From positions 496,001-560,000 of the forward strand of contig CAZAER010000001.1 in the NCBI GenBank assembly GCA_964484195.1: a DNA stretch of 64,000 bases. Direction: 5' to 3'. The stretch's first letter is position 1. Every line of letters starts with the position of its first letter. Source of the stretch: JALHOP01 sp964484195. Its GTDB lineage: Bacteria; Myxococcota; XYA12-FULL-58-9; JALHOP01. A model generated the notes under the pieces. The model was not told where the DNA came from, ran no database searches, and saw only the letters and a list, made by a program, of their open reading frames with translations. Shown here piece after piece: positions 25,179-33,606 of the stretch. Position numbers and translations under genes: made by a program.

Positions 25179-26120
25179 ATGTCCGACGAAGCCGAGCAGG
25201 TTCGCCGTTTCAACCGCTTCTACACCCGGCTCATCGGCGCCCTCGATGAGGGACACCTCGCGAGCCGCTACTCCCTGGCCCAGGTGCGCACCCTCTACGA
25301 GATCGCGAACCGCGACGCCCCCACCGCGAGGGACCTGGGTCGCGACCTCGGCCTCGATGCCGGCTACCTGAGTCGCATCTTGAAAGGGTTCGCTAGCGAG
25401 AAGCTCATCAAGCGCGTCGGCTCGAGCACCGATGCCAGGCAGAGCCATATCGAGCTCACCGTCGCAGGACGTCGCCTCTTCGACGACCTCAGTAAGCGCG
25501 CCCGGCTCGCCATCGACACCTTGCTCGATCCGCTCGATCCGCAGTCGCGCAGCGATGTGGTGAGCGCCATGCAGGTCATCGAGACGAAGCTCGGCGCGGC
25601 GAGCAACAAGGCGCCCGTCATCCTGCGCCCGCACCGCATCGGCGACATGGGGATGATCACGGCGCGTCAGGCCATGGTCTACGCCGAGGAGTACGGCTGG
25701 AACGACGGCTACGAGGCGCTCGTCGCCAAGGTCACCGCGGATTTCATCGAGGGATTTACCCCCGGGAAGGAATACTGCTGGATCGCCGAGCGCAACGGTC
25801 TGATGCTTGGCTCCGTCTTCGTTGTCCGCCATCGCGAACGGCCTGGCGTCGCTCGCCTGCGCTTGCTGTACGTAGAGAAAGCGGCTCGCGGGCTGGGCGT
25901 CGGCCGTAAGCTGGTGCAAGAGTGCACGCGCTTTGCCCGCGACGCCGGCTACCACACGATGACGCTGTGGACGCAGAGCATCCTCGCGTCGGCCCATCGC
26001 ATCTACGAGGCCGAGGGCTACGCGCTGGTGGACGAGCAACCGAACCGCATGTTCGGGAAGGACTTGCTCAGTCAGACCTGGGAGCTCGACCTCAAGACTT
26101 GGTCAGCACGGTCAGCGTAA
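25179..26120 (+). CDS. Bifunctional MarR-type regulator / GNAT N-acetyltransferase
   Basis: 313 residues. Residues about 1-145 are a MarR winged-helix dimer domain (YSLAQVRTLYEIANRDAPTARDLGRDLGLDAGYLSRILKGF, wing at SSTDARQSHIELT). Residues about 150-313 are a GNAT domain with the acetyl-CoA loop VEKAARGLGVGRKLVQE. MarR-GNAT fusions are a known architecture, but the acetylated substrate is unknown. The ATG at 25179 follows the operator repeats; an earlier in-frame ATG at 25143 falls within them. The gene end overlaps the next GNAT gene by 29 bases, convergently. Confidence 0.92.
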   Translation: MSDEAEQVRRFNRFYTRLIGALDEGHLASRYSLAQVRTLYEIANRDAPTARDLGRDLGLDAGYLSRILKGFASEKLIKRVGSSTDARQSHIELTVAGRRLFDDLSKRARLAIDTLLDPLDPQSRSDVVSAMQVIETKLGAASNKAPVILRPHRIGDMGMITARQAMVYAEEYGWNDGYEALVAKVTADFIEGFTPGKEYCWIAERNGLMLGSVFVVRHRERPGVARLRLLYVEKAARGLGVGRKLVQECTRFARDAGYHTMTLWTQSILASAHRIYEAEGYALVDEQPNRMFGKDLLSQTWELDLKTWSARSA

Positions 26121-26775
26121 TGGGAGTGCGTACGCTGAACCCCAGCGATTCGTAGAGCGCGTTTGCTCCTTTGTTGCCGGCGTACGTGTGCAAGATGGGC
26201 GTCTCACCGGCGTCGAGGATGCGCTGCGCCACCACGCGCATGAGGCCGCCTGCGTAACCCCGGCCACGATAGTCGGGGTGCGTGCAGACACCGCTCACCT
26301 CGCAATAGCCAGGCAGACGCATGCGTGTGCCTGCCATGGCGACGAGCTTACCGTTCTCGCGCACGCCGATGAATCCGCCGAAGCGGTGGGTGCGCAGCAG
26401 GAAGGGCCCTGGCTTCGTGAGCAGCGCCAACGCGATCATCTCGGCGGCGTCGGCATCACCCAGCTCGATGAAGGCAGGGGGCGCGGCGTCGCTCGCCGTG
26501 AGGCTGGGAGCGACCATCTGATAGAGCTCGACCCGTCTTGCGATCTCGACGCGCGGCGGGGCGGGCGGCTCGTGCATCTCGACCAACCATGTCTCGCCCT
26601 GGGGTCCGACCAAGTCCGCCAAAGCGGTCAGCGAGGCTTGCGAATCGTCGGCGCTAGCCGCAAACAGACCGTATTCGGGCGCGAGACGAAGCGCCGGAGG
26701 CTTCCCCAAGGCGAGCGGCGCCCAACGGGTCGTCAAGGCATTCCAGATCGGCCGGTCGAGCAGGTGTATGCTCAT
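26092..26775 (-). CDS. GNAT family N-acetyltransferase
   Basis: 227 residues. The C-terminal half (about 120-227) is a GNAT domain: VSGVCTHPDYRGRGYAGGLMRVV holds the acetyl-CoA pyrophosphate loop, and ALYESLGFSVR closes the fold. The N-terminal half is a degenerate second GNAT-like or lid domain, as in the FR47-like group. It converges with the MarR-GNAT fusion with a 29-base overlap in antisense. Its upstream gap to the metallopeptidase gene (54 bases) must hold both promoters. Confidence 0.85.
   Translation of the reverse strand: MSIHLLDRPIWNALTTRWAPLALGKPPALRLAPEYGLFAASADDSQASLTALADLVGPQGETWLVEMHEPPAPPRVEIARRVELYQMVAPSLTASDAAPPAFIELGDADAAEMIALALLTKPGPFLLRTHRFGGFIGVRENGKLVAMAGTRMRLPGYCEVSGVCTHPDYRGRGYAGGLMRVVAQRILDAGETPILHTYAGNKGANALYESLGFSVRTPITLTVLTKS
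26616..26627 (+). repeat. Iterated 12-mer CCGCCAAAGCGG, copy 3
   Basis: Within the GNAT gene (minus strand), read Thr-Ala-Leu-Ala-Asp with the minority leucine codon TTG. Confidence 0.6.
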
Positions 26776-26829
26776 TGCTGCGCGACACTAGCAGCATGGT
26801 TAGTCTGTGTCTGTCATCAGGGAGAGAAC

Positions 26830-27666
26830 ATGAAGCTCGGGGGCTATCGGGAAAGCGGCAACGTCGTCGATCGCCGCGGCATGGGACGCGGCATGCGTTT
26901 GGGCGGGCTCGGGCTCGGAGGCACACTCATCGTCGCGGTGATCTCGATGCTGCTCGGCGTCGATCCCCGAGACGTGCTCCAAGGCGGCCCGGCGGACGAG
27001 CCGAGCGCCGGCATCGAAGATCCGAGCGCCAGTGCCCCGGTGAACGACGCCGGCAAGCAGTTCGTTGCCAAAGTGCTCGCGAGCACCGAAGACGTCTGGA
27101 GCAAGCAGCTCGAAGGCTATCGCGAGCCGCGGCTCGTGCTCTTCAACGGCGGCGTCGACTCGGCGTGCGGCATGGCCGAATCGGCGATGGGCCCGTTCTA
27201 CTGCCCGCGCGACCAGCAGGTGTATCTCGATCTCGCCTTTTACCGAGAGCTGGCAAGGCGCTTCAACGCGCCGGGTGATTTCGCCGAGGCCTACGTGATT
27301 GCGCACGAGGTCGGCCACCACGTGCAGAATCTCATCGGCGTGTTCGAGCAGACCGCTCAGGCGCGCCAAGGCCCACGCGGCAACGCCGTCAGTGTCCGCA
27401 CCGAGCTCCAAGCCGATTGTCTCGCCGGCGTCTGGGCTCACCACGCCGGGCGCGACTACGGTTTGCTCGAAGCCGGGGACATCGAAGAAGGCTTGAACGC
27501 CGCGTCCGCCGTCGGAGACGACAACCTGCAGCGCGAGACCCGCGGTCGCGTCGTGCCCGACAGCTTCACCCACGGCACCTCGGCGCAGCGTGTGCGCTGG
27601 TTCAAGAAAGGCGTCGAGACCGGCGACCCGAAGACCTGCGACACCTTCACGACCGCCGAGCTCTAA
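26830..27666 (+). CDS. Neutral zinc metallopeptidase (YpfJ type)
   Basis: A 278-residue protein of the putative neutral zinc metallopeptidase family. One N-terminal membrane anchor (about 24-44, LGLGGTLIVAVISMLLGV) follows a basic Gly/Arg start. The zinc-binding helix HEVGHH is preceded by YVIA, and ELQADCLAGVWAH supplies the third ligand region. The CDTF near the C-terminus matches the family end. GGGAGAGAAC precedes the ATG. Its substrates are unknown in any organism I can name. The stop overlaps the convergent gene by four bases. Confidence 0.9.
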   Translation: MKLGGYRESGNVVDRRGMGRGMRLGGLGLGGTLIVAVISMLLGVDPRDVLQGGPADEPSAGIEDPSASAPVNDAGKQFVAKVLASTEDVWSKQLEGYREPRLVLFNGGVDSACGMAESAMGPFYCPRDQQVYLDLAFYRELARRFNAPGDFAEAYVIAHEVGHHVQNLIGVFEQTAQARQGPRGNAVSVRTELQADCLAGVWAHHAGRDYGLLEAGDIEEGLNAASAVGDDNLQRETRGRVVPDSFTHGTSAQRVRWFKKGVETGDPKTCDTFTTAEL

Positions 27667-28100
27667 TGCTCTAGCAAGCGTACGATGTCGGCGGCGATGG
27701 CGCTCTGTTCACGCGCTTGCGCGCCATCGAGGATCGAGAACGGGCCGACCTTCCGCTGACCGACGGTGACGGCGAGCTTGCGGCAATCGCCATACTCACC
27801 GGCATAGCTGAGCACCCCGGCCGCCGCGATGCCCACGGTAACAAGGGCAGCCCGACAAGCAACCCACGCATCATGTGCGGCGCGTAGCGGCACACCACTC
27901 ACCTCGGCGTCGTTGGTGACCGCGCAGTAGCGATCCATGAGATCGACATGACGCTGCTCGCTCGGCCGAATGGCGATGGCCCGCTGCGCCACGACCCGAC
28001 CATCCCCAAAGGTGACAGTTACCTGGTTTTGACTAGCCCGCCGGCTGACGTCTTCAGAGCGCGCTTCGATGCCCCGCACGAAACTCACGACTGTGCCCAT
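27663..28100 (-). CDS. Hypothetical protein
   Basis: 145 residues, unrecognised. One moderately hydrophobic stretch (about 85-103, ALVTVGIAAAGVLSY) may be a membrane span or buried helix, and the rest is mixed with several Cys. Codon third positions are less biased than in its neighbours, so it may be a minor or recently acquired gene. It shares four bases with the convergent metallopeptidase stop. Confidence 0.5.
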   Translation of the reverse strand: MGTVVSFVRGIEARSEDVSRRASQNQVTVTFGDGRVVAQRAIAIRPSEQRHVDLMDRYCAVTNDAEVSGVPLRAAHDAWVACRAALVTVGIAAAGVLSYAGEYGDCRKLAVTVGQRKVGPFSILDGAQAREQSAIAADIVRLLEH

Positions 28101-28171
28101 GTAGGGGGGAGGTATCGGTCGCGCCCGACCGCAGTTGCGGATTGCCGCGCCGCAACGCTACAAACCGCGCC

Positions 28172-29722
28172 GTGCACGACGCCCAGCTCACCCAAGAAGT
28201 CCTCGCGATGCTTCCCCCGGATGTCGCGACCAGTCCGCTGTTCAACGCCGATCTGGCGCCAACGCCGCCGTCTCGTCGCACTTGGACGACCTACAACTTC
28301 GCCGCGTTGTGGATCTCGATGGCGCACTGCATCCCGACCTACATGATGGCGGGCGGGCTCATCGCGGTCGGCATGAACTGGTGGCAAGCGCTCTTCACCA
28401 TCGCGCTCGGCAATCTCATCGTGCTCGCGCCCATCCTCCTGAACGCCCATCCCGGCACCAAATACGGCATCCCGTTTCCGGTGCTCGCGCGGGCATCCTT
28501 CGGCACGGTCGGCGCCAACGTCGCGGCGGTCCTGCGCGCCATCGTCGCCTGCGGCTGGTTCGGTATCCAGACGTACATCGGCGGCGAGGCGGTGCGCACC
28601 TTCCTCGAAGCGCTCTGGCCAGCCTACGGCGAGCTCGGCGGCGGCGCCGACCTCTTGGGCCTTACGCTCCCGTCCGCTATCACGTTCGCCATCTTTTGGG
28701 GCCTGAACATTTGGATCATCTACAAAGGCATGAACGCGGTCCGCGTCTTCGAGAACTGGGCGGCGCCTATCGTTCTGGTGCTCGCGGCGGTGCTCTTGGG
28801 CTGGGTGCTCGTCCGCGCGGGCGGACTAGGTCCGATCTTCGAGCAGGACTCGAAGTTCGCGACCCTCGGTGAGTTCTGGAAGGTCTTCGTCCCGTCGCTC
28901 ACCGGCATGGTCGGCTTCTGGGCGACGTTGTCGCTCAACATCCCGGACTTCACGCGCTTCGGCAAAGGCCAACGCGAGCAGATGTTGGGTCAAACCCTGG
29001 GCTTGCCGACCACGATGATTGCGTTCAGCGCCATGGGTGTCGTCATCACCAGCGCTTCCCAGGTCATCCTCGCGGGCACCGACGTGAGCAAGCTCTGGGA
29101 TCCGATTCACTTGCTGGCACAGCTCACCAGCCCGACCAGTCAGGTCATCGCGAGCCCCGGCGTGCGCATCATCGTCGCCGTCATCGCGCTGCTCGGCGTC
29201 GCCATCGCCACCGTCTCGGTAAACATCGCCGCCAACGTGGTGAGCCCGGCGAACGACTTCGCGAACCTCGCGCCACGTCACATCTCGTTCAAGACCGGCG
29301 GCCTCATCACCGGCATCCTGGGCATCCTGATGTTACCCTGGAAGCTGCTCGCGTCCGCTGACGCGTACATCTTCAACTGGCTCATCGGTTACTCGGCGCT
29401 GCTCGGCCCAATAGCCGGCATCATGGTGGTCGACTACTGGATCTTACGAAAGACCGAGCTCGACGTGCCCGACCTGTATCGACCAACCGGCCGCTATCGC
29501 GGTGTCAGCTGGGCATCGATGACAGCGTTGGTGATCGGCGTTCTACCGAACGTGCTGGGCTTCCTCCACAGCACCCATGCCGTCGAGGACGTCGCGCCGT
29601 TCTGGGATGCGCTCTACGTGTACGCCTGGTTCACCGGCTTCTTGCTGGCGGCGGCGGTGTATTACGTGGGCAAGCGCGGCCTTTACAAGCTGGGCCGGCC
29701 CCAGGTAGCAACTGCCCCCTAA
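28172..29722 (+). CDS. NCS1 family nucleobase:cation symporter
   Basis: 516 residues and about 12 membrane spans. The GTG at 28172 (VHDAQLTQEVLAMLPPDVA) is preferred; a TTG at 28142 would add ten non-conserved residues. Family blocks seen are WTTYNFAALWISMAHCIPTYMMAGG (spans 1-2), GIPFPVLARASFGTVGANVAAVLRAIVACGWFGIQTYIGG and NIPDFTRFGKGQREQ. It probably imports uracil, thymine, hydantoin or allantoin. The gene next to it encodes beta-ureidopropionase, which favours a pyrimidine or dihydropyrimidine. It is followed 19 bases later by that gene. Confidence 0.92.
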   Translation: MHDAQLTQEVLAMLPPDVATSPLFNADLAPTPPSRRTWTTYNFAALWISMAHCIPTYMMAGGLIAVGMNWWQALFTIALGNLIVLAPILLNAHPGTKYGIPFPVLARASFGTVGANVAAVLRAIVACGWFGIQTYIGGEAVRTFLEALWPAYGELGGGADLLGLTLPSAITFAIFWGLNIWIIYKGMNAVRVFENWAAPIVLVLAAVLLGWVLVRAGGLGPIFEQDSKFATLGEFWKVFVPSLTGMVGFWATLSLNIPDFTRFGKGQREQMLGQTLGLPTTMIAFSAMGVVITSASQVILAGTDVSKLWDPIHLLAQLTSPTSQVIASPGVRIIVAVIALLGVAIATVSVNIAANVVSPANDFANLAPRHISFKTGGLITGILGILMLPWKLLASADAYIFNWLIGYSALLGPIAGIMVVDYWILRKTELDVPDLYRPTGRYRGVSWASMTALVIGVLPNVLGFLHSTHAVEDVAPFWDALYVYAWFTGFLLAAAVYYVGKRGLYKLGRPQVATAP

Positions 29723-29741
29723 TCGAATTCCGGAGCCCCTC

Positions 29742-30614
29742 ATGTCCAAGACGTCCGTCGTACGTTGCGGTCTCATTCAGTGCGGAAACCCGATCAATGA
29801 CGAGTCGAAGCCCGTCGCCGAAATCCAGAAGGCGATGCTCGACAAGCACATCCCGCTGATCGAAGAGGCCGCCAAGAAGGGCGTGAAGATCCTCTGCCTC
29901 CAGGAGATCTTCAACGGACCGTACTTCTGCCCGAGCCAGGACAAGCGCTGGTACGCCGCCGCCGAGAAGGTTCCGGGGCCGACCACCGAAGTGATGCAGG
30001 GCCTCGCCAAGAAGCACGACATGGTCATCGTCGTGCCGGTCTACGAAGAGGACATTCGCGGCGTCTACTACAACACCGCCGCCGTCATCGACGCCGACGG
30101 CAAGTACCTCGGCAAGTACCGCAAGCAGCACATCCCGCAGACCAGCGGCTTCTGGGAGAAGTTCTTCTTCAAGCCCGGCGACGGCGGCTATCCCGTCTTC
30201 AAGACCAAGTACGCGACCATCGGCGTGTACATCTGCTATGACAGACACTTCCCCGAGGGCGCGCGTTGCCTCGGCCTGAACGGCGCCGAGATCGTCTTCA
30301 ACCCGTCCGCGACCGTAGCTGGTTTGTCGCAGTACCTGTGGAAGATCGAGCAACCGGCACATGCGGTGGCCAACGGTTACTACGTCGGCGCCATCAACCG
30401 CGTCGGCACCGAGGCGCCTTGGAACATCGGCAAGTTCTACGGTCACAGCTACTTCGTGAATCCGCGCGGACAGATCTTGGCCGAGGGCAGCGAAGACAAG
30501 GACGAAGTCATCGTCGCTGATCTCGACCTCGACATGATCAACGAAGTTCGGCAGACGTGGCAGTTCTTCCGCGACCGGCGCCCAGAAGCTTACGACGAGC
30601 TGGTCAAGACCTAG
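29742..30614 (+). CDS. Beta-ureidopropionase (N-carbamoyl-beta-alanine amidohydrolase), nitrilase superfamily
   Basis: A 290-residue cytoplasmic enzyme, third step of reductive pyrimidine breakdown: N-carbamoyl-beta-alanine to beta-alanine, CO2 and ammonia. The nitrilase triad is complete: Glu55 (CLQE), Lys128 (KYRKQHIP) and Cys165 (ICYDRHFPE). The stretch NGPYFCPSQDKRWY matches carbamoyl-amide hydrolases of this branch. It lies between the transporter and a DoxX-type gene in one operon. Dihydropyrimidinase is encoded 3 kb away on the other strand. Confidence 0.93.
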   Translation: MSKTSVVRCGLIQCGNPINDESKPVAEIQKAMLDKHIPLIEEAAKKGVKILCLQEIFNGPYFCPSQDKRWYAAAEKVPGPTTEVMQGLAKKHDMVIVVPVYEEDIRGVYYNTAAVIDADGKYLGKYRKQHIPQTSGFWEKFFFKPGDGGYPVFKTKYATIGVYICYDRHFPEGARCLGLNGAEIVFNPSATVAGLSQYLWKIEQPAHAVANGYYVGAINRVGTEAPWNIGKFYGHSYFVNPRGQILAEGSEDKDEVIVADLDLDMINEVRQTWQFFRDRRPEAYDELVKT

Positions 30615-30631
30615 GTTTCAAGGAGAACGAC

Positions 30632-31030
30632 ATGCTCGGCAAATTCCTCGCCCCTCATGAAGCGAAGGCCTACGCGCTGTTGCGCATCGTGTCGGGACTC
30701 TGCTTCGTCATGGCTGGCGTGCCCAAGGTCATTCCGGTCATCGACGGGTTCCCGATGCCGCCGGTCGGCTCGCAGATTTGGATCGGCGGGTGCATCGAAA
30801 TCGTCGGCGGGCTGCTCATCATGATCGGGCTGTTCACGGTCATCGCGGCGTTCATCTGCAGCGGTCAGATGGCGGTGGCGTACATCCAGTTCCACTGGAA
30901 GTTTCAATTCGACAAGAACTTCCTCCCGACGATGAATCAGGGCATGGCTGCGCTACTGCTGTGCTTCATCTTCCTGTACATCGCGTGCAGGGGAGCGGGC
31001 ATCTGGAGCGTCGACAGCCGACGCTCGTAG
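30632..31030 (+). CDS. DoxX family membrane protein
   Basis: 132 residues with four membrane spans (about 17-35, 50-70, 72-90 and 100-120). The DoxX-type pattern LLRIVSGLCFVMAGVPKVI opens the protein, and GGCIEIVGGLLIMIGLFT and the FIFLYIACRG end are present. AAGGAG lies just before the ATG at 30632. Co-transcription with beta-ureidopropionase suggests a link to that pathway, but the function of DoxX proteins is poorly defined. Confidence 0.85.
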   Translation: MLGKFLAPHEAKAYALLRIVSGLCFVMAGVPKVIPVIDGFPMPPVGSQIWIGGCIEIVGGLLIMIGLFTVIAAFICSGQMAVAYIQFHWKFQFDKNFLPTMNQGMAALLLCFIFLYIACRGAGIWSVDSRRS

Positions 31031-31181
31031 TGGGGAGCGCGCACGTCGCTTGTCCGCAAAAGTGGTGAGCGCTGACAACATGTCGCTCGGCGAGCGCTCG
31101 CGACGCCCTCAATGATTTCGAGGTGTTGCAGCCCGTAGGCGATGGCACACACTGTGGTACGCGGTGTGCAGCACCTCGCCT

Positions 31182-32723
31182 ATGGCTTCACGCGGCCTAT
31201 TGCCTCTCATCTGGGTTGGTCTGAACGTGTGCGCCTGCACGAGCGCGGAACTGTGCGTCATGCCCTGCATGGACCCACCGCCGCCGGTCGAGGACAACGT
31301 GGTTCACGTGCAGGGTGACGCCTGCACGGTCGAGCCAGCGTCGGTCACGTTCCCATACAAGATCCTGTTCGTCATCGACGTCTCCGGCAGTAACGCCACC
31401 AGCGACCCGATGGATCGCCGCGCCGACGCCGTGCAGCGGGTCATCGAAGAATACGGAACCAACGCCAGCATCTCCTTCGGCATCGTCCGCTTCTCGAGCG
31501 AGGCCGAACGGGTCACGCCGACGTTCATGTCCGACATGACGACGTTGATCACCACGGGTATTCCGCCGCTGCGCGAGGACCTCGAGGCCACCAACTACAT
31601 CGAAGCGCTGCGCGAGGCGACCGAGTTCCTCCAGGAGGACATGCGCTCGCTCACCGCATCGGAGCTCTCCCGTACCCGCTATGACGTACAGTTCCTCTCG
31701 GACGGCGAGCCCAACCCGTGCATCCCGATCGAATCGGTGCAGGCGGCAACCGAATCGCTCCTACGCCTCGCGACCACGTGGCATCCGTTCCAGCTCAAGC
31801 TCAGCACCACACGTCTCACCTACGACGGCTTCGTCAGCGGTTGTGAGTACGGGGACCCCTCGGCCTTCCTGCAGCCGATGGCGGACATTGGCAACGGCAC
31901 GTTCCAAGAGCTGCAAGAGGATCAGCTGAACTTCAACATCGCGTTCACGGAGATCAAGCGACGCTTCGAGTCGCGCGACTTCTATCTCGTGAATCTGAGT
32001 CGCGTCGTTTGGCAGGATGTGTTGTGGCCCGACAGTGACCTCGATGGGATCCGCGACTTGGACGACCCACATCCCACCGAGGCGGACTTCGATCGCGATG
32101 GTTGCAGCGACCGCGTCGACCTCGAGCTCCTCCCGAATCAGGGCCTATGTCGCTCCCAGTGCCTCGAGGTCGGCAACGGTGACCGTGATGGCGACGGTCT
32201 CCAAGACTGCGCCGAAGCCTCATTGGGCTACGACCCATCATCCTCGGACTCGGACGGCGACGGCTTCCCCGATGATCTCGAGCTCCACGTCGGGACCAAC
32301 CCCTTGGACGCGCGCACCCTGACCCAAGACACCGATCGCGACGGCATCACCGACGCCCACGAGATCCGCACCGGCACGAACCCCGTCTATCCCGAGACGA
32401 ACGCCGACTGGTCGTACGCTTACAGCTCGCTGGCGCCGAGCGCACCGCGGAGCGCGGACACCCCGGGCACCACCTGCTTCGAGTTCGACGTGGAGAACGT
32501 CCGCTTGGTGGAGACCCTCGCGACGCCTACCACCGTCGCAGGTGACAACGTCGTGTGCCTCTACAGCCTGCAGACGGTCATCGACTCTCCGGACGGCGCC
32601 GGCACGGTGACCAGGAGCTGCACCATCGTGAACTACCGCAGGACCATCGACGGCGAGCAGAAGCGGCCCGCCGACGGCAGCGTCACCATTTCGCCCGAGG
32701 ACTTCGACATCGCCTACAGGTGA
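31182..32723 (+). CDS. VWA-domain lipoprotein with calcium-binding thrombospondin-3-like repeats
   Basis: 513 residues. The signal region ends in VCAC, a probable lipobox. A von Willebrand A domain (about 45-265) has the metal site motif FVIDVSGSN (DxSxS) and SDGEPNPC for a further ligand. Asp-rich repeats (DSDLDGIRDLDD, NGDRDGDGLQDC, DTDRDGITDAHE; about 280-400) bind calcium in related proteins. The C-terminal part is unassigned. Probably a surface adhesion or sensing protein. It ends just before a strong bidirectional terminator. Confidence 0.82.
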   Translation: MASRGLLPLIWVGLNVCACTSAELCVMPCMDPPPPVEDNVVHVQGDACTVEPASVTFPYKILFVIDVSGSNATSDPMDRRADAVQRVIEEYGTNASISFGIVRFSSEAERVTPTFMSDMTTLITTGIPPLREDLEATNYIEALREATEFLQEDMRSLTASELSRTRYDVQFLSDGEPNPCIPIESVQAATESLLRLATTWHPFQLKLSTTRLTYDGFVSGCEYGDPSAFLQPMADIGNGTFQELQEDQLNFNIAFTEIKRRFESRDFYLVNLSRVVWQDVLWPDSDLDGIRDLDDPHPTEADFDRDGCSDRVDLELLPNQGLCRSQCLEVGNGDRDGDGLQDCAEASLGYDPSSSDSDGDGFPDDLELHVGTNPLDARTLTQDTDRDGITDAHEIRTGTNPVYPETNADWSYAYSSLAPSAPRSADTPGTTCFEFDVENVRLVETLATPTTVAGDNVVCLYSLQTVIDSPDGAGTVTRSCTIVNYRRTIDGEQKRPADGSVTISPEDFDIAYR

Positions 32724-32737
32724 GCGAAGCCACCAAC

Positions 32738-32788
32738 GCCCGGTCGGGTGCGGTGAGCGAGTTGCGTCCTCACCGCGCTCGGCCGGGC
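32738..32788. terminator. Strong hairpin terminator between convergent genes
   Basis: Twenty-base arms (32738-32757 and 32769-32788) pair throughout with three G-U wobbles around an 11-base loop. The arms start GCCCGG and end CCGGGC. A short TTTT follows on the plus strand. It is the clearest intrinsic-type terminator in the window and can serve both the VWA gene and the fasciclin gene. Confidence 0.75.
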
Positions 32789-32796
32789 GACGTGTT

Positions 32797-33606
32797 TTAG
32801 GGCAGCAGCACGGCGTCGATCACTTCGATGCTGCCGTTCGCTGCCGCGACGTCGGCGCGCACGACTTTGGCGCGGCCGATCGAGACGACGCCGCCTTTGG
32901 CGCGCATCGGGAACCACTTGCCACCGAGCGTGGTGAGGCGCTTCGGCTTGGCCGGCGCTTCGGGCGCTTCGTTGATGGTGACGTCACCCTCGACGATGTG
33001 CACCGAGAGCACCTTCTTGAGGCGCTCTTTGTTCTTGGCGAGGAAGGGGAACTTCGCGAGCGCCGCGTTCGTGGGCGCGAGCACGGTGAAGGGGCCCGGC
33101 TGGCTGATGAGCTCGGTCATCCCAGCCTCGTTGAGCAAGCTCACGAAGGTGCTGAGGTCGTCGTAGGCACCAGCGACCGCGAGGATATCCGCCGGAGCGG
33201 TCGACGCGGCAGGAGCCGGCTCGGGAGCGGGCGCGGGCTCTGGGGTAGGCTCGGGCTTAGGCTCCGGGGGCGGCGGGACGGGCGTCACCGCGACGACGAC
33301 GGGGGCCGGCTCGGGGGGCGGCGGGGCGCGCTTGATGAAGGCCAGCGCCTGCGTGAAGGTCGGGGCCTGCTTGCTATCGACGGCACGCTGCGCGTCGGCG
33401 AGCTGCGCCGGCGAATACTCGCGGCAGTACTCGTCCGCTTTATCGGTCTGGTCTTCGCGTAGGTAACCGTGCTCGACCAGACCCCTCGCGCAGTCCGATA
33501 GCGGTCGCCGCGACGACGAGTCAGAGAGGGAGCCGGCCAACGAGGCGCAGCCCATCATGGAGGTGCAAACCAACAATCCAGCCGCGAAACGCTTGCCGTC
33601 AGACAC
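32797..33606 (-). CDS. Fasciclin-domain lipoprotein
   Basis: 269 residues from a GTG at 33606. The lipoprotein signal has lipobox SMMGC (cysteine at residue 20). A Pro/Glu-rich linker (about 94-140, repeated PEP and PAP units) leads to a fasciclin domain (about 145-269) with the H1-type motif FTVLAPTNAALAKFP and the H2-type end GSIEVIDAVLLP. Fasciclin domains usually mediate adhesion. The start overlaps the hydA stop by eight bases, so the two are likely co-transcribed although no functional link is evident. Confidence 0.85.
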   Translation of the reverse strand: MSDGKRFAAGLLVCTSMMGCASLAGSLSDSSSRRPLSDCARGLVEHGYLREDQTDKADEYCREYSPAQLADAQRAVDSKQAPTFTQALAFIKRAPPPPEPAPVVVAVTPVPPPPEPKPEPTPEPAPAPEPAPAASTAPADILAVAGAYDDLSTFVSLLNEAGMTELISQPGPFTVLAPTNAALAKFPFLAKNKERLKKVLSVHIVEGDVTINEAPEAPAKPKRLTTLGGKWFPMRAKGGVVSIGRAKVVRADVAAANGSIEVIDAVLLP